NCBI GenBank assembly: GCA_029532625.1
Contig: JARFXM010000006.1
Location: forward strand, 2,976,001-3,040,000
Length of the DNA: 64,000 nucleotides
Direction of reading: 5' to 3'
DNA from: Lomentospora prolificans
Taxonomy: Eukaryota; Ascomycota; Sordariomycetes; Microascales; Microascaceae
A program made the translations under genes and the position numbers. The notes below the pieces were generated by a model. It was not told the DNA's origin, did not search any database, and saw only the letters and a list, made by a program, of their open reading frames with translations. Every line of letters starts with the position of its first letter. Positions within the stretch are counted from its first letter, which is position 1. This document shows positions 21,774 to 34,104 of the stretch, in pieces.

Positions 21774-22448
21774 TCGATTTCCTTTTTTGCCTTCATCACC
21801 TCTCTCTCTCTGCCTTTTGTTTTCGAGGGTTAATTCTTTTTTTTTTTTTTTTTTTTAGCATGGGTTTGTTCCTCTCAAAACGCTGCTTGTTGACTGCAGG
21901 AGGTTGTCCAAATTTTTTTCCCGACTTTATCAGTGCATGCTAACAGACTACCCTATCCTCGCTGCACGTAGGGGGGTAGAGAGCGGTTAATCCTTACACC
22001 GTGTTGAGCTCCAATGCCCCCTCGGCTAATGTCGAGATGTTCTTTAACAACGGGATGGGCTGTTAATATACACATCTCCGGTTTAGATCACTTCAATCAC
22101 AAACTGTTCATGCAACTGGTGACGCCGTCTTGCGGTATCTAACGATTAGCTGACAGTTATTGCCCGTACCTTTTTCCCTCGGATTACTCAATTGATCCGC
22201 TCTGACACCAAGGCCCTGAGATGGTCCTGCCACCGCTCACTAACACAAGACTCACTCGGCATTTTCACGATACGCAAATCTGAGTCATGATTATGGTAGA
22301 ATGTATTAGTAGCATTCCCATGCCAGTATATACCTAAGATAAAAAAAGAAGAAAAAAAAAGACCTAGAGGAAAATGATAAAACTCCAATTTTCATTACCC
22401 CATCCCGCTCCTACAATTACAAACCTCTCCTTCCACACCGCAACAGAG
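21774..22448. other. Intergenic, nothing beyond T runs
   Basis: About 675 bases between the tRNA gene and the 3' end of the CBM1-like gene. A run of 19 T occupies 21838-21856. No gene seen. Confidence 0.55.
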
Positions 22449-23072
22449 CTACGCTTCCCACCGTCTCTGCTTGGGATGGATAGGCGTATCAGGAATGACG
22501 GTGATTGTTACCGGGGGCTGAGGGGGAGGCGGCGACGGCACAGGCTCGACCGATGTGTAGATGGTGATGTAAGTAGTGACGACGGTGGGTGTAGGTCCGG
22601 GAACGTCGAAGATGGTGGTGAGGATGCGGGTCTCGACATCGGGGTCTTGGTTGAGGGGCGGGCTGTCCTCGTTTTCCAAGGGGATGCATTGAGAGTACCA
22701 CTCGCTGGTTTAACCCGTTAGTTCTCTTACTCTTGGGACCGGGGTAATCAATTCGGGCATTGTGTTTTTAACTTACTTCTCGCCGTCGTTGTAGCAGTAG
22801 GCGTCGCTTACACAGGCTGTGGCGTATTCCCAGTCCCGTCCACCGCCTGGATAGGAGTTAGCTTGGTTGCTTGCTCAAGATGATGCGGTGCTGGCTGCGA
22901 AGAAAGACTTACACTGTCCCCACATGCTCTGGGTGGAACCGCGAGGCGGCGGGGGAGGAGTCGGGGTGGGAGCCGGGGTGGGAGCCGGGTTGTTGCTGGT
23001 TCGCCAGCGGGTGCGCTGCGCGGACGCACCGGCGGTGAGGAGGAGGGTGAGGAAGGTGTTGGTGAGCTGCAT
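22449..23072 (-). CDS. Small secreted protein with CBM1-like cellulose-binding module
   Basis: Exons are 23072-22913, 22846-22777 and 22704-22449, all with GTAAGT donors, giving 161 residues. The signal peptide ends near residue 18 (AGASA). A Thr/Pro linker (PTPAPTPTPPPPP) follows. Residues 48-87 then form a CBM1-like module: SMWGQCGGG, TACVSDAYC-type central cysteines, and WYSQCIP at the end. Family 1 modules bind crystalline cellulose or chitin through a flat aromatic face. Known members usually accompany a hydrolase, but here the remaining 70 residues are Pro/Thr-rich (TTYITIYTSVEPVPSPPPP) without a catalytic domain. It may be a wall- or substrate-binding protein. The central spacing has extra residues (YNDGENEW), so binding is not assured. 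Confidence 0.83.
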
Positions 23073-23662
23073 TTTGGATGTGAAGCTCAAAAGGGACTAT
23101 GCGATTCTGATGGAGTGTATACGATATTAAGATTCCTTTCGAATCAAAGAGCGGAAAAAAAAAGAAAACGAATGAACTGAGCTGGATGAGAAGAGATTGG
23201 AAAGATGGAATCTGGATTTCTTGAACTTGCGATAAAAACTAGGGCGGCCTCGTAGTTTACATACATCTCGATCCAAGCCTCTCCTCATCGCAAGCTACCC
23301 GGATCTGAATGGTCGCGTCATTCCCTCTCGCCACATAACCTCATCCATCAGAATAGAAACGGAGGGGCGTGTAAGAAGACGCTCATCCATGGACGTCTCG
23401 GAGGGCCCTTGCGTCCGGATGCCGTCGTTCCCTTTTTCGTCTAGCAAACCCTGTTATCTGGGAACCTAGCCCGCGTTTCCTTTGTGGTGGCCCCCCCATT
23501 TCTCTAGCTCGCTTCTTGTGGTTCTGTGCTTTTCGCTCGTTCGGGTAGCTCCTGGTTCCGCTTTTACAACTCGCATGTTTTGCGTGTAAGGTTGTGTGTC
23601 TATTAATTAGTTATGAGATGCATCACCCGTCGGAGAATATCCTTTGTGGCGAGGGAACAAAA

Positions 23663-23680
23663 GGGGGGGGGGGGGGGGGG
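23663..23680. repeat. Poly-G tract (18 G)
   Basis: Eighteen consecutive G bases flanked by A on both sides. It is non-coding and could form a quadruplex-type structure or be a length-variable assembly spot. Confidence 0.9.
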
Positions 23681-26600
23681 AAGGGATCCCTCCTCTTTCA
23701 CGCAATTGTTGAGGGAAAAAGGCACACACGGTTATGTCTTTCCCCTTTGCCTAGCGAAACGGTAGATGGGCAGCAATGGGAGGGTACGCCAGAAACGAAA
23801 CATTCCTACGCGAGCTTGATCCCCTCGAGGGAAGGATAAGGGAGGGGCGTGTAAGTTTGTTCAGGCACGGAGATCCCGTCATGATGAACGGTGAGCTGCT
23901 GTCGATCCGCAAATCCCGGGCAACGGGATGGCCCTGTGTTCCTTGATCCCTCTGATCCACTTTTTGCTTCCGCACTCGCATTTCAGCTCCCCGACCGATA
24001 TGTACGTGTGAGGACCATCATCACCCCGTTCCGCTTCCTCGTCGTGTGGCATATGGCGGGACGGTGAGGTTGTCTGTACGAAGAGCGATACCAAAAGAGT
24101 ATACAGGAAGCAGCGGTGGGGCCCTCCGATTAATGTCCTGCCGCTGTTATTTTTACCTCCTCTTCGATAGACTGTGTCAAAGGCTGTTCTTGGCTATCTA
24201 TACAGGGATATAGCTTTTTGTAAACGACGCGGATGATACGGGAAGAAGGGGGCCATTGGGGGACCTACAGCCCAGACCGTCGGGTTATGGGCCACAAGGC
24301 AGGCAAGTTTATCCCACGCCTGCGGTCGTCGGGCCCACGGCCTCATATGGGAATATACCCTTGACGAGGTTTTTGCGTCTTTGGCGTGGCCGATTTGCTG
24401 ATTGTTTGGTCCCGGTCCGGCGGATAAAGTCGACCGTCCGTTCTCTCTTTTTTTTTTTTTTTTGATCTCATCCGCGAATTCGGCTTCCCTTCTTTCCCGG
24501 CCAATCACGTACCCTTTTCGGCTCCAGGAACGAGGAGAGCTTGTGAATGAGAGATAGGAAAGGGAGGTAAATCCAGATAGGAATAGCTAGCGAGGGACGA
24601 GACTGAAGAAGACCTGAGAGGCAGGGAGAAAGTGTACAATAATAGCCTTTTTTTTTCCGCGTCCACTTTCAACCGAGCCAATCCACACATGACTTGGGAT
24701 TGCTCGGCTCGTCGTGCGTGATGCTATTTCTCTTCTACTCTTTTTTTGTTTTGTTTTTGCCTCTTCATTGAAATGGTCATGGTGCGATTCCGCCCTCAAA
24801 TGACACCCCCCCTGGTATGGGCGATTATGCTTAGGCCCACCTCGCAAAACCTTTTTTCAACCCATCGTCTCCCTTGCCAATGCGACCTAGTGTAGATACT
24901 CCTGCATACCCGGTTACCGGTTCCTGATTCCTCACCTCATTGTTCCTGTCGGGGGCTGGAAAGGCCCATGCAAACTGCCATTATGAATGCTGATGCCCCG
25001 AAGCACAAGGAACAGAGGCAAAAGACGGAAGAACTGCGATCAGGGAGAAAAAAAAGAGAGGGGGGGGGGAATTGTTTCCTCTTTGCTTAGATATCCCGTT
25101 TCCTGCCACACCTTTTACTATGCGTTTCTCGTAAACGGCGAACTCATGCCGGCAAAGCAGGTGGAGGGGAGGCGTACCCTGCGACCTGGAGCATCGCTTG
25201 GGCATCTTGCGTTCAGCCTTCAATGTGAATGAGACTGCACTGAGACACTCGCCCCCGTTATGTCCAGCCGAATAACTGTACATAGCCAGCAAACTCGGGT
25301 AACGAATGGGACCTGACGATGTATAGCCTACGGGACGTGAAAGGAGAAACCGGGCCGGGAGAATAGAGAACTTGGCCCTGTACCTGGTAGCAAGAAGAAG
25401 CCCCGGGAAGATCAACATTGGGATGTAATCATAGGCACGAATGGGGCAATGAAGGCCTTTGCACTTTCCAAGGCGATGGGTTCATTCATCCGACGGCGGT
25501 ATATGAATATTGAAGGCGGAGGAATATCAAGCCTGACCAGAGCAGAGGAGGCCAATCTCATGCCGGGCTAGCTATAGTGTGCAATATTCATTGTTGCCAT
25601 AGTTAGGACACGGCTCGAACTAGCTCTGCTCATCATTAATGACAGCGACATATGGTAGTGGAAGGGTTAGGGGAAGCCACGCCTACGATGCCAATGCACG
25701 GTCGCTGCTTGGATATCCAACTTGGACAGATATGCTGCGGAGCTAGGGACGCAAGCAATTGCGTACATGAAATTAATTGAGGCCTGGAAGTTGAGGGAAG
25801 AGCTCTGCTTCGGGGCCGATAGAGGAGCTAACGTAGAGTAGTGATGCTGCTGTGGGAAGATATGGGAACGGGATTGCGACAACGGCTCGGGGATTGGGGT
25901 GTATAAGCAGAGGGCGGCGATAGGGACAAACGGTAATGTACCCAATATACGTAAAGCATGCTACGGCACAGCGTGATCCCGCGCGCTGATGGGAATGGTT
26001 CCCGGAAACACTAGCCGTCTCATTCTATGTTTAGAAACGGTAGTTGAGAAGTATCTATCGTCAACATCCTCGAAACTGGATGATAGAGATGCTGGACGGG
26101 GTTGGGGGTACATAAAGTGGAACGCGACCACTGGATTTCAAGCGAAAGAGATCCATATGAAGCAATCCAGCTAGGCCAAGAGTCTAACTGGACTGGGAAG
26201 AACGCGTCAATCATTCGCTGATAGAGCGGAACGCGAATCGGAGCTCGCCGGCTTGACAAGAGCTATTTTCCCGCAGGCACTGGCCTGATATCGCCTGGTA
26301 ACCGGCGTCCCTGACGAGGAAGAGGACCAGGTCAGGACAAATCCCCGAGGTTCGAAGCGAAGCTACCCGGTAGTGCAAAGCTCCGACTGAGGAGACAATA
26401 TCAAGCCTCAATCTATTCAACGCCGTAGCCACGGAGTGAATAGCTCCTGTGTAAGTGGTAATAGTAACAGTGACCGCTCCTATTTTTAGCCCCTACAGGC
26501 ACATCTATCACCCGGCACTTGAAGAGGAGGGCCTGGATGGAGGAGTGGCGCCAGCTGGAGATTGTGGATGTCGAGGAGTTATCCTGGATTTCAATTTCGC

Positions 26601-27242
26601 GATCTTGGATAGCCTGGGGAAGGGCGGGGTTACGTGAAGGCGAGGATAATTTTAGAACGAGGGTGTCTCCGATCATGGGACGAGATGAAGTGATGGGGCC
26701 CGTCGCAGCCGTTCATGCTCTTCATCCGGACAGGCGGGGTTGGGTGATTCATGTGGGGCTATCATGACGGACTGATCGCCTAGTTCTGGTGATAGTACTG
26801 TAGGCATGCATTATCTCGACTATTATATCGGTCGTGTGCCATCTTGATCGTGAGACGGTTCGACGACGGAGCGGAGGGTTCAGGCTTGCTTGCGACCAAT
26901 TGCTGGTTGGCAGATTTCCCAGTTTGTGCTTGCTTCCCTCGAGTTTCTGCGAGAGTTTCTGCGTGGAGAAACTGTTACTGAGACGAATTCCCGGATTTGC
27001 GGAACAGACATGCTGCTTGTGAGCTATTCCGGCTATGAGGGAGGCTAGTGGAAGTGTGTTTTGGCATGAACAATCATTCCCATGTGAGAGAGGATAGCGC
27101 GGACCAAGGATCAGACGCTGGAACTTTAACTCTCCACCTTCCCCACTGGCTGGCTGGCAATGGTCCCACCCGCTGAGCTCAGCTAGCTCCGCTCAGCCAG
27201 CTGCTAGGAGATGAGGTATTACCGATCTCTGACCACATGGAG

Positions 27243-27283
27243 CCAGGCCAGGCCAGGCCAGGCGCTGCCAGCCAGCCAGCCAG
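27243..27283. repeat. Short tandem repeats (CCAGG)x4 and (CCAG)x4
   Basis: Four copies of CCAGG at 27243-27262 and, five bases later, four copies of CCAG at 27268-27283. They lie about 290 bases upstream of the transporter start and could vary in copy number. Confidence 0.9.
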
Positions 27284-27571
27284 CGTCCGAGGTATCCCCG
27301 TTGATTGAACCCCCTAACGCCGAGCAGGAAGCACTGGGCCACAGCCTGTATTCGGCGATTCTAGTGGCCCGTTGGACGACCCATCAATTGATTGATCCCC
27401 TAAACCTCAACGAGGCTGCGCATTCGCCCCAGCCAATTGATGGAGATGCCTGATCGGCGCCTCACAAGCAAAACGGACTCCATTCAACCAGCTCGGCGAG
27501 AAATGCCCAGTGTTCCAAGCCAACACGGCGATGCCTCCTAATTATCATACGGTATCAGTCCGACAAGCACA

Positions 27572-30053
27572 ATGTCTCCCTCATCAGGCCGGAACTCTCC
27601 TTCCCCGTCGGACGGCCTGATAGCCGCTTCGACATCCGACTCCGAAGTCGAGCTCAAGCTCCCGTCCACGCCGTCCACGACCTCCGACTTCCACATCTCC
27701 GATTCCGACTCTGACGATGGCTCCGGCCTACACCTTGGCCACGCTGGCCCGATCGATGGCGACTCCGACGACGAAAATGATGACTGGCAGCTGCTTCCAA
27801 CGCAGCGGAAAGCGCAGCATCCCTTAGCCCACAAGAGCCAAGCGAGGCTAGCCGATATGGGGCGAGATTATGCCGAAAATTCGCTTGGTCTGCGCGACGA
27901 GCAGGAGATACGGCACTTTCGCATGGGCGCTATAGCTGCCGGACTGCTTGACCGGGCGAAAGCCGAAGGCGCGTCGGCTGCCGAGTTGAGGGAGATGTAC
28001 GACGACGTGGAGGGGCTGGAGGAGGACGAAAAGCGCGCGCTCGTGAAGGAGGGGGTATACAAGTGGAGACAGCCGTGGATGCTATACTACGTTGTTGCCG
28101 GTAGGCCTTCCCCTGTTTGGAGGCTACGGGACTTTGGCTAATGCTGAGTAGTTTGTTCCGTTTGCGCCGCCGTCCAGGGAATGGGTATGTCTGAGCTGTC
28201 CCGCCAGTTCAAGCTCGAAAGAAGCTAATTTGAACAGACGAAACGGTTGTAAATGGTGCACAGTCCATATATAAAGACCAGTTTGGCATTGGAGGCGACT
28301 CATACCGGGATACTTGGCTTCTCGGTCTCACCAACGCCGCGCCGTACCTTTGCTGCGCCGTGCTTGGATGCTGTACGATCCCGCTTCCTAGGGCTAGCCG
28401 AATTCTTACTGACTTCATCTTGTAGGGTTAACAGAGCCAATGAACCACTACTTTGGAAGACGAGGCACAATCTTCATCTCTTGCGCAAGTATGTTTAGCG
28501 GAAGGCCTCGATCTAAAAGGTGGAAGCTAATTCCCGTGTAGTATCTGCGTTTGCCTGTATCTGGCAAGCCTTTACGAATAGCTGGTGGACCATGTTCATC
28601 TCGCGTTTCGTGCTCGGGCTGGGCATCGGCCCCAAGTCCGCGACTGCTCGTGCGTAGGACAATTCCCCCATTTTCGATACATGCTAACCCGGGACAGCCA
28701 TTTTTGCGGCAGAGTGCGCGCCAAAGGAGATTCGTGGGGCGTTGACCATGGTAAGACTCACAGCGCTGATCCCCCGCATATTACACAGCTAACGGAAGAA
28801 GCAATGGCAAGTATGGACCGCATTTGGCATCATGGTAAGTTGCTGACCAAGACATGCTCGGATTGCTTTTTTCCTGACAGCTTGAAGCTCGGCTACATCG
28901 TTGACCTCGCCTTTCTCGATGTCGCGGACAATGGCATCACCGGCCTCGCCTGGCGTCTGATGATGGGAAGCGCAGCGATCCCGGCGATCGTAGCGTGCGC
29001 TCTTGTCTATCTTGGGCCCGAGTCCCCTCGATGGTATCTTACTAAGAACCGGCATGATCAGGCGTACCGTGCGATGGTGAAGCTTCGCATGACCAAGGTA
29101 CAAGCCGCCAGGGACTTATTCTACGCTCACACCCTCCTCAAGGCAGAGCGCGACATCGAAGGAGCCAAGGCCAGCAAGGTTGGCGAGATGGTTAAGCACC
29201 GGCGAAATCGAAACGCGTTACTGGCGTCGGAGATTGTTATGTTCATGCAGCAGTTTAGCGGTGTCAATGTATGCTTTTTGGAGAGACCCGTGCAAGTCGA
29301 ATCGTACTAACATCTCTAGGTTATTGCGTACTACTCGTCTGAAATCTTCTTGTCGGCCAATTTTTCGCCTCGGGATGCATATACGGCGTCATTAGGTTTT
29401 GGAATCATCAATTTCTTCTTTGCCATTCCTGCATTTTACACAATTGATACATTTGGTCGGCGCAGGCTCCTGCTCGCCACCTTTCCGGTGTGTTTGCCTC
29501 GCGCACATTTGATCGATGATGAGACTAACGTGTGTAGATGATGGCGGCATCTCTCCTCTTCACTGGCTTTAGCTTTTTGCTTCCCCAAGAGACAGTCATC
29601 CAGATTGTCTGCATTGCCGCTGGCATCTATGTGTTCGGCATGGTATATTCGCCTGGTGCTGGACCCGTGCCCTTTACGTATTCTGCTGAAGCCTACCCGC
29701 TGCGCCTGCGTACGCTTGGCATGTCCATAGCAACGGCCACCACATGGTTCTTCAACTTCGTCCTGGCTGTCACGTGGCCGTCTCTGCAGGCAGCGTTTAC
29801 GAATGTCGGCGCGTTTACCTGGTACGCCGCGTGGAACGTGGCTGGCTTTTTCATGGTGCTCTTCTTCGTTCCCGAGACCAAGGGGCGAACTCTAGAAGAG
29901 TTGGATGCCGTGTTTGACGTGCCGTTACGGGACATGGTAAGGTATGGCAAGGAGGAGATGAGATACTGGGTGCAGAGGTGGTTTTACGGGAGAAAGGAGG
30001 CTAGGGCGCCGACCGTGCCGCGGAGGGGGGATCGGAGGGCCCATGGGGTGTAG
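27572..30053 (+). CDS. MFS sugar/inositol-type transporter, ten exons
   Basis: Exons are 27572-28100, 28152-28184, 28238-28372, 28426-28488, 28542-28649, 28698-28750, 28802-28834, 28888-29268, 29320-29487 and 29538-30053, giving 672 residues. Every junction keeps the family frame. A long acidic, Ser/Asp-rich cytosolic N-terminus (about 165 residues) precedes the 12-helix MFS core. Sugar-porter signatures are YYVVAVCSVCAAVQGMDE, FGRRGT, SRFVLGLGIGPKSATAPIFAAE, GPESPRWYL, QQFSGVNVIAYYS, DTFGRRRLL and PETKGRTLEE. The extended N-terminus and the GMDETVVNGAQ start resemble fungal proton-coupled myo-inositol/sugar transporters. Substrate is not provable from sequence. Plasma-membrane location is likely. 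Two exons are only 33 bases long. The 28888 acceptor was preferred over CTGACAG at 28880 because it alone preserves MLGYIVDLAF. Confidence 0.92.
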
Positions 30054-30657
30054 GAGCAAGTTCATATGTACGAATTACATCGCTGGATTGCCAGAAAGCA
30101 TGAGATCTTTTTGGATACGAGGAGGCGTTTTAGGTCTTGGGCTGGCTAGATATCGGATACTGATCCGTCCGTACACGAGGGCTTTGGCTCGGCGATTGAT
30201 CTCGCCTGCGGAGTACGCGATCTGGGAACATGCAGTCACTTCCGAAAGAGGAATTCATTTTTTGGATTACCGTCATCTGATTCCTGGAGAAATATCGTAA
30301 TCCCCTCGAGAATGTGCCATCTAGCCGCATCCCCTGTTCCCTTGCCGAGAGCTCTCATGCTGAGCGGAGCCAGACGATCACGTGATGCGCCGAAATGATC
30401 ACGGTCAAATTTTGAAGATTTGTGAGATCGCGAGAACAAGGGAAAAAGGGAAAAAGGAAATTTCAAAAGGGCATTTACATCGGCATATTCCCCCCATTTT
30501 TATTTTTTTTTTAAATCAAACTAACTTTTTTTTAATTTTTAATACTTTGATTCTGTTAAGCACCGTTGACGATGGGTTCCTTATAAGCTCTGTCACGCCG
30601 GACCAAGCATCTGCAGAAGTAGATCCTGATTACCGCCTCGTTCATTCCCCCATCACG
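30054..30657. other. Intergenic between transporter and SET gene
   Basis: About 600 bases holding the 3' flank of the transporter and the promoter of the SET-domain gene. AT-rich, T-run containing sequence lies at 30497-30550. No gene seen. Confidence 0.6.
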
Positions 30658-31885
30658 ATGTCCGTCTCCGAAGACCTCTTTGAATGGGCCGCGGCCAAGG
30701 GCGTCGTGCTTAACGGCATTGCCCCGCAGCGCATTCCCGGCCGGGGCATCGGCGTGCTCGCCACGCGTCCCCTCAAAGTAAGTCCTTTTGCCCCCTGGGA
30801 AAAAAAAAAAAAAAAAAAAAAAAAAAAGAAAGACAAAAAAAATACGACAGGGGCCGCGAATCTAAAACGCCAAGCTGTAGCCCCGGGAAGTCATCCTCAA
30901 GGTGCCCCTCTCAGCGTTCCACACACGAGACACCATCCCTCCGCAAATAGCGCGCAAGCTCCCGCGCATCACAATCCACGGGCTCCTCGCGGCCTCCATC
31001 GCCCTGCAAGCGGCCGAGGACGACTACCCGAGCGCTCCATGGCGGGCCGCCTTCCCGTCCGCGGCAGACTTTGAGAGCACCACGCCGTTCTTTTTCCCCG
31101 AGGAGCTGCAAGCGTGTCTGCCCGGCCCGGCGCGGGATCTTCTCAAGACGCAGGGCGACAAGTTTGCGTCGGACTGGGCCATCGTGCAGCCGGCGTTCGG
31201 GGACGTGGTGTCGCGGGAGAGCTACGCGTACCATTGGTTTCTGGTGAACACGCGGTCGTTTTACCACGTTACGCCGTCGACGAGGGCGTTGCCGCCTTCG
31301 GACCGGATGGTGATGATTTCCGTGGCGGATTTGCTCAACCATGCGCCCGAAGGGTGCAAGGAGACGTTTTCGTCGGCCGGGTTGAGCATCACGACGGATC
31401 GGGCGTATGCGGAGGGTGAGGAGGTGTACATCTGCTACGGGAGGCATAGTAACGATTTCCTGCTCGCCGAGTACGGGTTTGTCCCCGACGGCAACACGTG
31501 GGATGAGATCTCGCTCGACGAGGTCATTGAGCCGCGGATCGACGCCAGGGGCAGGAAGATTCTCGAGGATCTGCGGTTCTGGGGTCGGTATCGGCTGGAC
31601 GAGAATACGGCGGGCTGCTATCGGTCGCAAGTGGCGCTGCGGATCGCGTGCGGGGCGGGGTGGAGGGCGTTTGTGGATGGGTGGGAGACGGGGGACGAGG
31701 TGCAGAAGAAGGTGGATGCTTTTTTGAAGGAGATCCTGAGCGAGTATCTGGGGACTATTGAGGAGAGGATAGGCGAGGTCGAGGGGGCTACGACGGGGAC
31801 GAAGGAGCAGAAGGAGGCGGTGGTTAGGAGGTGGGTGCAGGTTGGGGATCTCGTCGCGCGGACGATTGAAAAGCTGGCGACCTAA
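30658..31885 (+). CDS. SET-domain lysine methyltransferase
   Basis: Exons are 30658-30777 and 30881-31885 (donor GTAAGT, acceptor GCTGTAG), giving 374 residues. The SET fold is split as in the SETD6/Rkm/RuBisCO-methyltransferase class. GRGIGVLATRPLK at the N-terminus is followed by REVILKVPLSAFHT, then an insert. The signature DLLNHAP follows at about 190-196, and EGEEVYICYGRHSNDFLLAEYGFV at about 218-241 contains the catalytic Tyr and the NH/YG motifs that bind S-adenosylmethionine. A helical C-terminal substrate-binding region follows. Known relatives methylate ribosomal proteins or other non-histone lysines in cytosol or nucleus. The substrate here is not known. The intron contains a 28-base A run. 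Confidence 0.9.
30800..30827 (+). repeat. Poly-A tract (28 A) inside the SET-gene intron
   Basis: Twenty-eight consecutive A bases start 22 nt after the donor site of the only intron of the SET-domain gene. Further short A runs follow to 30842. Confidence 0.9.
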
Positions 31886-32099
31886 GATAGATACAGAGAA
31901 AGAGAAAAAAAAAAAAAAATAAAGAAAACGCCGTTTTTTGTTGGGTTGGGGGTATTATTTAAACAAACATAAATCAGCTATAAACGGTGTTCGCTCCCAG
32001 TTGGACACGACTCCTGGCTCTACGATTACACGCTTTTAATGCGAACCAAATCCCAAGAATATACATCAGGTTTTGTCCCAGATAATGTGAAAGGGTGGT

Positions 32100-34104
32100 C
32101 TACAGTCGCTGGGCTCGTCTGCGCTTCTTGTACGCCTTCTTCTGCTTCTTGGTCTGCTTCCTTGAAGCTCCAATATGTCTCCTCTGTATGACCGAAATGC
32201 CCCACGAGTATAAGAAGCTCCTCATCAAGACGATGATAACTGCCGCAACCGTTGGGATGGCCAGAATCCAACTGTGTCCAAGCCAAGTTAGCGAACGGAA
32301 ATCCACTCCTCGATGATGAAGAAGCTCGTGGATTATTTCAACTTACAAGAACGTCGTCCCACGCTGGAGCTCGTCAAAAGGTTCAAAGTTCATCCCAAAG
32401 TACCCCGTCAAAAAGGTCAACGGTAAAAACACAATGGTGGCATTCGTAAGCTGCTTCATAGTCTCGTTCTGCGCCGCCGAAATGGTATTGAAGATGAGGT
32501 TAATGAGGTTCTCGGCCGACTGCTTGTTCTGCTGGAGGGCCTCGCTGACGACGAGGCACTGATCGAGCACGTCGCCGAGGTAGGTGTGCGTGAGGGGCGT
32601 GACGATGACGCCGGTGCCCGTGTTTTGGAGGACGGTGGAGGCTTGCTCTTGGCTTAGATCTGTGCGGTGATCGCGCAGGACGGAGACGAGGTTGTCGATG
32701 GGATTGAGGAACGAGAGCATCTTGTTGATCTCGCTAATGATGATGTACAGGCTGCGCGACTGCTTCACGTTGGGGCTGGTAAGAACGTCTAGTTCCAGGT
32801 CGCCGATGACGTCTTGGTAGACGGCCGTCAGCGGCACCGCGAGATCGATGACGGCGTCAATGATTGCCTGGACAATGAGGGAAGCGTCGCAGCATTGGCG
32901 GAGGATGGTGCCAGGCGTACACAGGCGCTTGAGGATGGGCTTCTCCACATCGTCGGCGGAGAGCTCGAAGAAGGAGATGACTGTGTTGTCCGAGTTGAGG
33001 AACACGGCGACCTGCTCGGCGGAGACTGCGAGACCGCGCGTCGAGAGGGAGGAGTGGCGCTCCATGAACTCAGAGCGGGTGAGGTTGGACGCACGGTAGC
33101 GCTGGAGGGAACGGAGGTTGGGCATGACGTCGATGTTGGAGAGGACGTTGAGGCCTGTGAGGGTGGATCCATTGCCGCGGGGAGGGTATTTCTCGGCGTC
33201 AGCGATGGATGGGCGGCGTTGGCGGCGGAAGAAGCGGCGGATTTTGCGGGCGGCGCGGAGGATGGAGCGCACGGGGAGCGACTTGAGAGAGGATAAGGAG
33301 GACGAGGAGGACGAGGAGGAATCATCGAAGACCGAGTTGTAATCGGAGTCGGAGTCGGAGTCGGACGAGTGGTCAGGATCGACGACGCGCACGAGTTTCT
33401 GGAGCGTCATGACCATGAATGCGTGGTTCGGGTACCTATTACCGCCATGTTAGCCAACATACCACCACCGCGCGACCGAGTGGCTATACTTACCAGTCAC
33501 ACTTTGTTCGGTTCATCTTGTTCATGATATCCTCAATCGCAAGCTTATGCAAGTTTTTGTGTCTTCCCACCGCCTGAATCACGTCCCAGCTGATCCCGTT
33601 GATGTTGATCCACCGACACTTGGCCCACAGCGGCTGAGGTGTCTTGATAAACTCGATAAACTCGTCGTTCTCGAAGTTCTTGCTCTCCACGCGCTCGTGG
33701 GATATATCCACCACCGTAATCTCGCACAGCGTCTTTAGGGCCGTCATAGAAGGGTGGCCGCCATGTGGCATGGTCGGGTCGAAACCGGGTTCGCTTCCGG
33801 GGTGCCATCCCGGCCAATTGAAGTCATTATCGTCATAATCGTCAAAGGGGCGGAAGATGGTCGCGTTGGTGGCGCGACGGCGGACGCCGGATGCGTAGGC
33901 GGTGGGGTCAGAGTTCGCTGTGCCGACAGGCGAACCCGGGTCATGCTCGCTGGGAATGTACTGGACGCGGGAGGGGATGGTCATCACAGGTGGGAACTGT
34001 TCGCAGCTGGGGCCGCGAGGGGATGGGGAGGAGGTGCGCGAGGCGGGGCGACTGGCGGAGTGATTGCCCGCTTGTGCTTGCGGTTCTGGGTTTTCGGAGG
34101 TCAT
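32100..34104 (-). CDS. CorA/Alr1-type magnesium transporter
   Basis: Exons are 34104-33494, 33435-32347 and 32271-32100 (GTAAGT/TAG and GTAAGT/CAG introns), giving 623 residues. A Ser/Pro-rich cytosolic N-terminus is followed by the CorA soluble domain: CRWININGISWDVIQAVGRHKNLHKLAIEDIMN, then YPNHAFMVMTLQKL. A Ser/Asp-rich insert with a basic patch (RAARKIRRFFRRQRR) interrupts it. The long stalk helix ends in FLPLTFLTGYFGMNF, with the CorA selectivity signature GMN at about 551-553 after TM1. TM2 follows in exon 3 (AIPTVAAVIIVLMRSF), and a Lys/Arg-rich tail ends the protein. Known CorA channels form pentamers that import Mg2+. Plasma-membrane or vacuolar location is possible. Confidence 0.93.

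Larger units (their letters stand above)
23073..27571. other. Intergenic, 4.5 kb without a supported gene
   Basis: The longest gene-poor stretch. Scattered frames of 60-145 codons have no recognisable domains. Homopolymers (G at 23663-23680, T at 24448-24463) and tandem CCAGG and CCAG repeats near 27243-27283 are the only clear structures. The last 250 bases are probably promoter of the transporter gene. Confidence 0.5.

Noticed and set aside
24981..25418. 145-codon minus-strand frame
   Set aside because: No recognisable domain, no homology-like features, and phenylalanine and proline runs from homopolymers.
28881..28887. Alternative acceptor CTGACAG for exon 8 of the transporter
   Set aside because: It adds seven bases and shifts the frame, losing the conserved MLGYIVDLAF. 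The next AG keeps it.
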